From contig NZ_JQJJ01000008.1 in the NCBI RefSeq assembly GCF_000745475.1, positions 1,013,384 to 1,077,383 on the forward strand: a stretch of 64,000 bases of DNA. Direction: 5' to 3'. Below the pieces are notes generated by a model. The model made no database searches. It was not told the origin of the DNA and was given only the letters and a program-made list of their open reading frames with translations. Source of the stretch: Allobosea sp. UNC402CLCol. Lineage in GTDB: Bacteria; Pseudomonadota; Alphaproteobacteria; Rhizobiales; Beijerinckiaceae. Of this stretch, positions 62,235-64,000 are shown one piece after another. Position 1 is the first letter of the stretch; every line of letters begins with the position of its first letter. Both the position numbers and the translations under genes were made by a program.

Positions 62235-63093
62235 GCCGCAGACGCTCGCGCTGGCATCATCCGCCGGGTCCACCACCTCCGACGAGGCCATCGAGGCACG
62301 GCGCCGCGGCGCGGCCTCGGCCTACCGCACCAAGGTGAGGCTGACCCGGCTCGCGTTGGTCGGCGGGTTCTTCCTCGCCTGGGAGGCGGGCGCCAGGGCG
62401 GGCCTGATCGACCCCTTCTTCTTCCCGTCGCCCTCGGCGATCCTCGGGCGCATCGCGCAATGGTTCGCGGAAGGCGATATCTGGGGCGATCTCGGCATCA
62501 CCCTGCTCGAGACCGTGCTGTCCTTCCTGCTCGGCGTTACCGGCGGCACGGCGCTCGGCCTCTGGCTTGGCCTGTCGCGCTTCGCCGCCGACGTCATCCA
62601 GCCGATCATCAAGGTCTTCAACGCCATTCCGCGCGTGCTGCTGGCGCCGATCTTCGTGATCTGGTTCGGCCTCGGGCTCGCCTCCAAGGTCGCGCTCGGC
62701 ATGACGATCGTGATCTTCATCGCCTTCTTCAACACCTATCAGGGCGTGCGCGAGGTCAATCCGGTCGTGCTGGCCAATGCCCGGCTGCTGCGGGCGAGCA
62801 AGCTTTCGCTGCTGCGCCATGTCTACATCCCCTCGGCGATGAGCTGGATCCTGTCCTCCTTGCGCGTCTCGGTCGGCATGGCGGTGATGGGCGCGGTGGT
62901 CGCCGAATATCTCGGCTCGTCGATGGGCCTCGGCCACATCATCGCCCAGGCCGAGGGCGTGATGGACGCCACCGGCGTCTTCGCCGGCATCGTCGTGCTC
63001 TCCGTCTTCGTCGTGCTGCTCGACCTCGCGGTCGACCGGCTGGAGAAGCGACTCCTCGTCTGGCGTCCGGCCCCGTCCCATGACGATGCCTGA
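62221..63093 (+). CDS. ABC transporter permease, SsuC/TauC type
   Basis: Inner-membrane permease of 290 residues. A 30-residue polar N-terminus precedes the first helix (LALVGGFFLAWEAGARAGLI near 42). DPFFFPSPSAILGRIAQWF near 63 is a family landmark, and the coupling loop is ARLLRASKLSLLRHVYIPSA near 187-207. GSSMGLGHIIAQAEGVMDAT near 235 is the usual late segment. It overlaps the ATPase gene and is followed by the binding protein after 42 bp. Confidence 0.93.
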   Translation: MSSSKPQTLALASSAGSTTSDEAIEARRRGAASAYRTKVRLTRLALVGGFFLAWEAGARAGLIDPFFFPSPSAILGRIAQWFAEGDIWGDLGITLLETVLSFLLGVTGGTALGLWLGLSRFAADVIQPIIKVFNAIPRVLLAPIFVIWFGLGLASKVALGMTIVIFIAFFNTYQGVREVNPVVLANARLLRASKLSLLRHVYIPSAMSWILSSLRVSVGMAVMGAVVAEYLGSSMGLGHIIAQAEGVMDATGVFAGIVVLSVFVVLLDLAVDRLEKRLLVWRPAPSHDDA

Positions 63094-63135
63094 CCCGCAC
63101 CGCAACGACACGCAGACACGCGCAGGAGGAAACAG

Positions 63136-64000
63136 ATGACAGCGTTCGCCAGCCGGGCCGCGGCCCTTGCCCTCGCATTCCTTCTCCCGGCCGGCGCCGT
63201 CCGCGCCGCCGAGCCGGAGAAGAAGGCGATCACCATCGCCGTCGGCTCCGCCATCCTCAACTACATGCCGCTGGCGCTCGCCGACTCCCTCGGGAACTTC
63301 AAGAAGGAGGGGCTCGACGTCACCATCCAGAACTTCCAGGCCGGCGGCTCAAAGGCGCTGCAGGCACTGGTCGGCGGCTCCGTCGACGGCGTGGTCGGCT
63401 TCTACGACCATACCATCCAGATGCAGGCGAAGAAGAAGGACATCTCCTGCGTCTTCCTGCTCAACGACGTGCCCGGGATCGTCTTCGGCGTCCGCGCCGA
63501 TCTGGCCGACAAGGTCAAGAGCGGCGCCGACCTGAAGGGCATGAAGATCGGCGTCACCACGCCGGGCTCCTCGACCGACATGATCGCCCGCTACTACGCC
63601 AAGGTCAGCGGGCTCGGCCCCCGCGACGTCGAGTTCATCGGCGTCGGCAGCGGCGCGCCGGGCATGAAGGCGCTCGAAAGCAAGGCCGTCGACGTGCTCG
63701 GCTTCTACGACCCGACCGCGACCATCCTGACCCGCAAGAACGCGGTGAAGATCCTGTTCGACGGCCGCACCGAGGAGGGCTCGAAGAAGGCCTTCGGCGG
63801 TGTCTATCCGACCGCCTGCCTCTATCTGAACCAGAGCTATATCGACAAGAATCCGGAAACCGTGCAGCGCCTCGCCGACGCCCTGCTGCGGACCGTGCGC
63901 TGGATCCATTCCAACAGCCCGGAGACCGTCGTCGACGCGATCCCGTCGGCCTACAAGCTCGACGACCGCGCGCTCAATATCGAGATCATGCGCGCCTCGA
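63136..64000 (+). CDS. ABC transporter substrate-binding protein, SsuA/NMT1-like, cut by the window edge
   Basis: Periplasmic receptor, 288 codons present and open at base 64000. The signal MTAFASRAAALALAFLLPAG ends near AVRA. The mature part begins with ITIAVGSAILNYMPLALADS and KEGLDVTIQNFQAGGSKALQ, the NMT1/SsuA pattern, then KGMKIGVTTPGSSTDMIARY near 135. AGGAGGAAACAG is the ribosome site. The ligand could be a sulfonate, a pyrimidine precursor or an aromatic acid. Confidence 0.9.
   Translation, partial: MTAFASRAAALALAFLLPAGAVRAAEPEKKAITIAVGSAILNYMPLALADSLGNFKKEGLDVTIQNFQAGGSKALQALVGGSVDGVVGFYDHTIQMQAKKKDISCVFLLNDVPGIVFGVRADLADKVKSGADLKGMKIGVTTPGSSTDMIARYYAKVSGLGPRDVEFIGVGSGAPGMKALESKAVDVLGFYDPTATILTRKNAVKILFDGRTEEGSKKAFGGVYPTACLYLNQSYIDKNPETVQRLADALLRTVRWIHSNSPETVVDAIPSAYKLDDRALNIEIMRAS

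Overview
The window is GC-rich chromosomal DNA with strong third-position GC bias, so long antisense open frames shadow most genes. Gene content points to an alphaproteobacterium of the order Hyphomicrobiales, most likely Bosea or a close relative. The supporting signs are an mdh/sucCDAB/lpd TCA block, a RpiR-type iol regulator beside a kinase-DUF2090 iolC fusion, a polyhydroxybutyrate-related bdhA, and a pstSCAB-phoU-phoB operon. This taxonomic call is inference from gene content. I saw no rRNA, tRNA, CRISPR array, prophage or insertion sequence.

Layout. 1-6.4 kb: a truncated acyl-CoA synthetase translationally coupled to an IclR regulator, then a fused DctQM plus DctP TRAP transporter and a short-chain dehydrogenase. 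6.5-13.2 kb: a myo-inositol catabolic cluster (iolR, iolC-DUF2090, iolD, iolE, iolB) with GGAA/TTCC palindromes before iolR and iolC. 13.3-18.5 kb: small envelope lipoproteins, a membrane-anchored helical protein, a PHA-system-like protein, a Kef/YbaL antiporter and a DUF3830 protein. 18.7-24.6 kb: patatin-bdhA operon, a His-rich Fur-family regulator, ispG and kup. 24.8-29.7 kb: a leftward run of amidohydrolase, FAD oxidase, NAD(P)H oxidoreductase, MarR and EamA exporter. 29.9-30.8 kb: folD, ending at a bidirectional terminator.

30.9-40.9 kb: mdh, sucC, sucD, sucA, sucB and lpdA, all leftward, with one 2-oxoglutarate-type oxygenase gene on the opposite strand between sucC and mdh. 41.2-47.6 kb: TetR, zapE, a polar amino acid ABC transporter with a divergent LysR regulator, and a SpoIIAA-like protein. 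47.6-53.0 kb: phoB-phoU-pstBACS behind a clear PHO box, without phoR nearby. 53.0-54.06 kb: about 1.1 kb without an intact gene, holding an orphan intrinsic terminator and a truncated, frameshifted flavin reductase remnant. 54.06-60.4 kb: an M24/creatinase-fold hydrolase that appears to lack the usual metal ligands, a spermidine/putrescine-type ABC importer and a divergent GntR regulator. 60.6-64 kb: an IclR regulator divergent from an SsuABC/TauABC-type importer, cut by the right edge.

A recurring feature is a family of at least eleven imperfect palindromic intergenic elements (roughly 35-130 bp, typically opening GTCATyC and closing GATGAC or ATGAC). They sit at gene ends, and two lie inside the TCA operon. 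The least explained items are this repeat family, the metal-ligand-depleted M24 protein with its transporter, the amidohydrolase/FAD-oxidase/exporter run, and the orphan terminator beside the PHO box.
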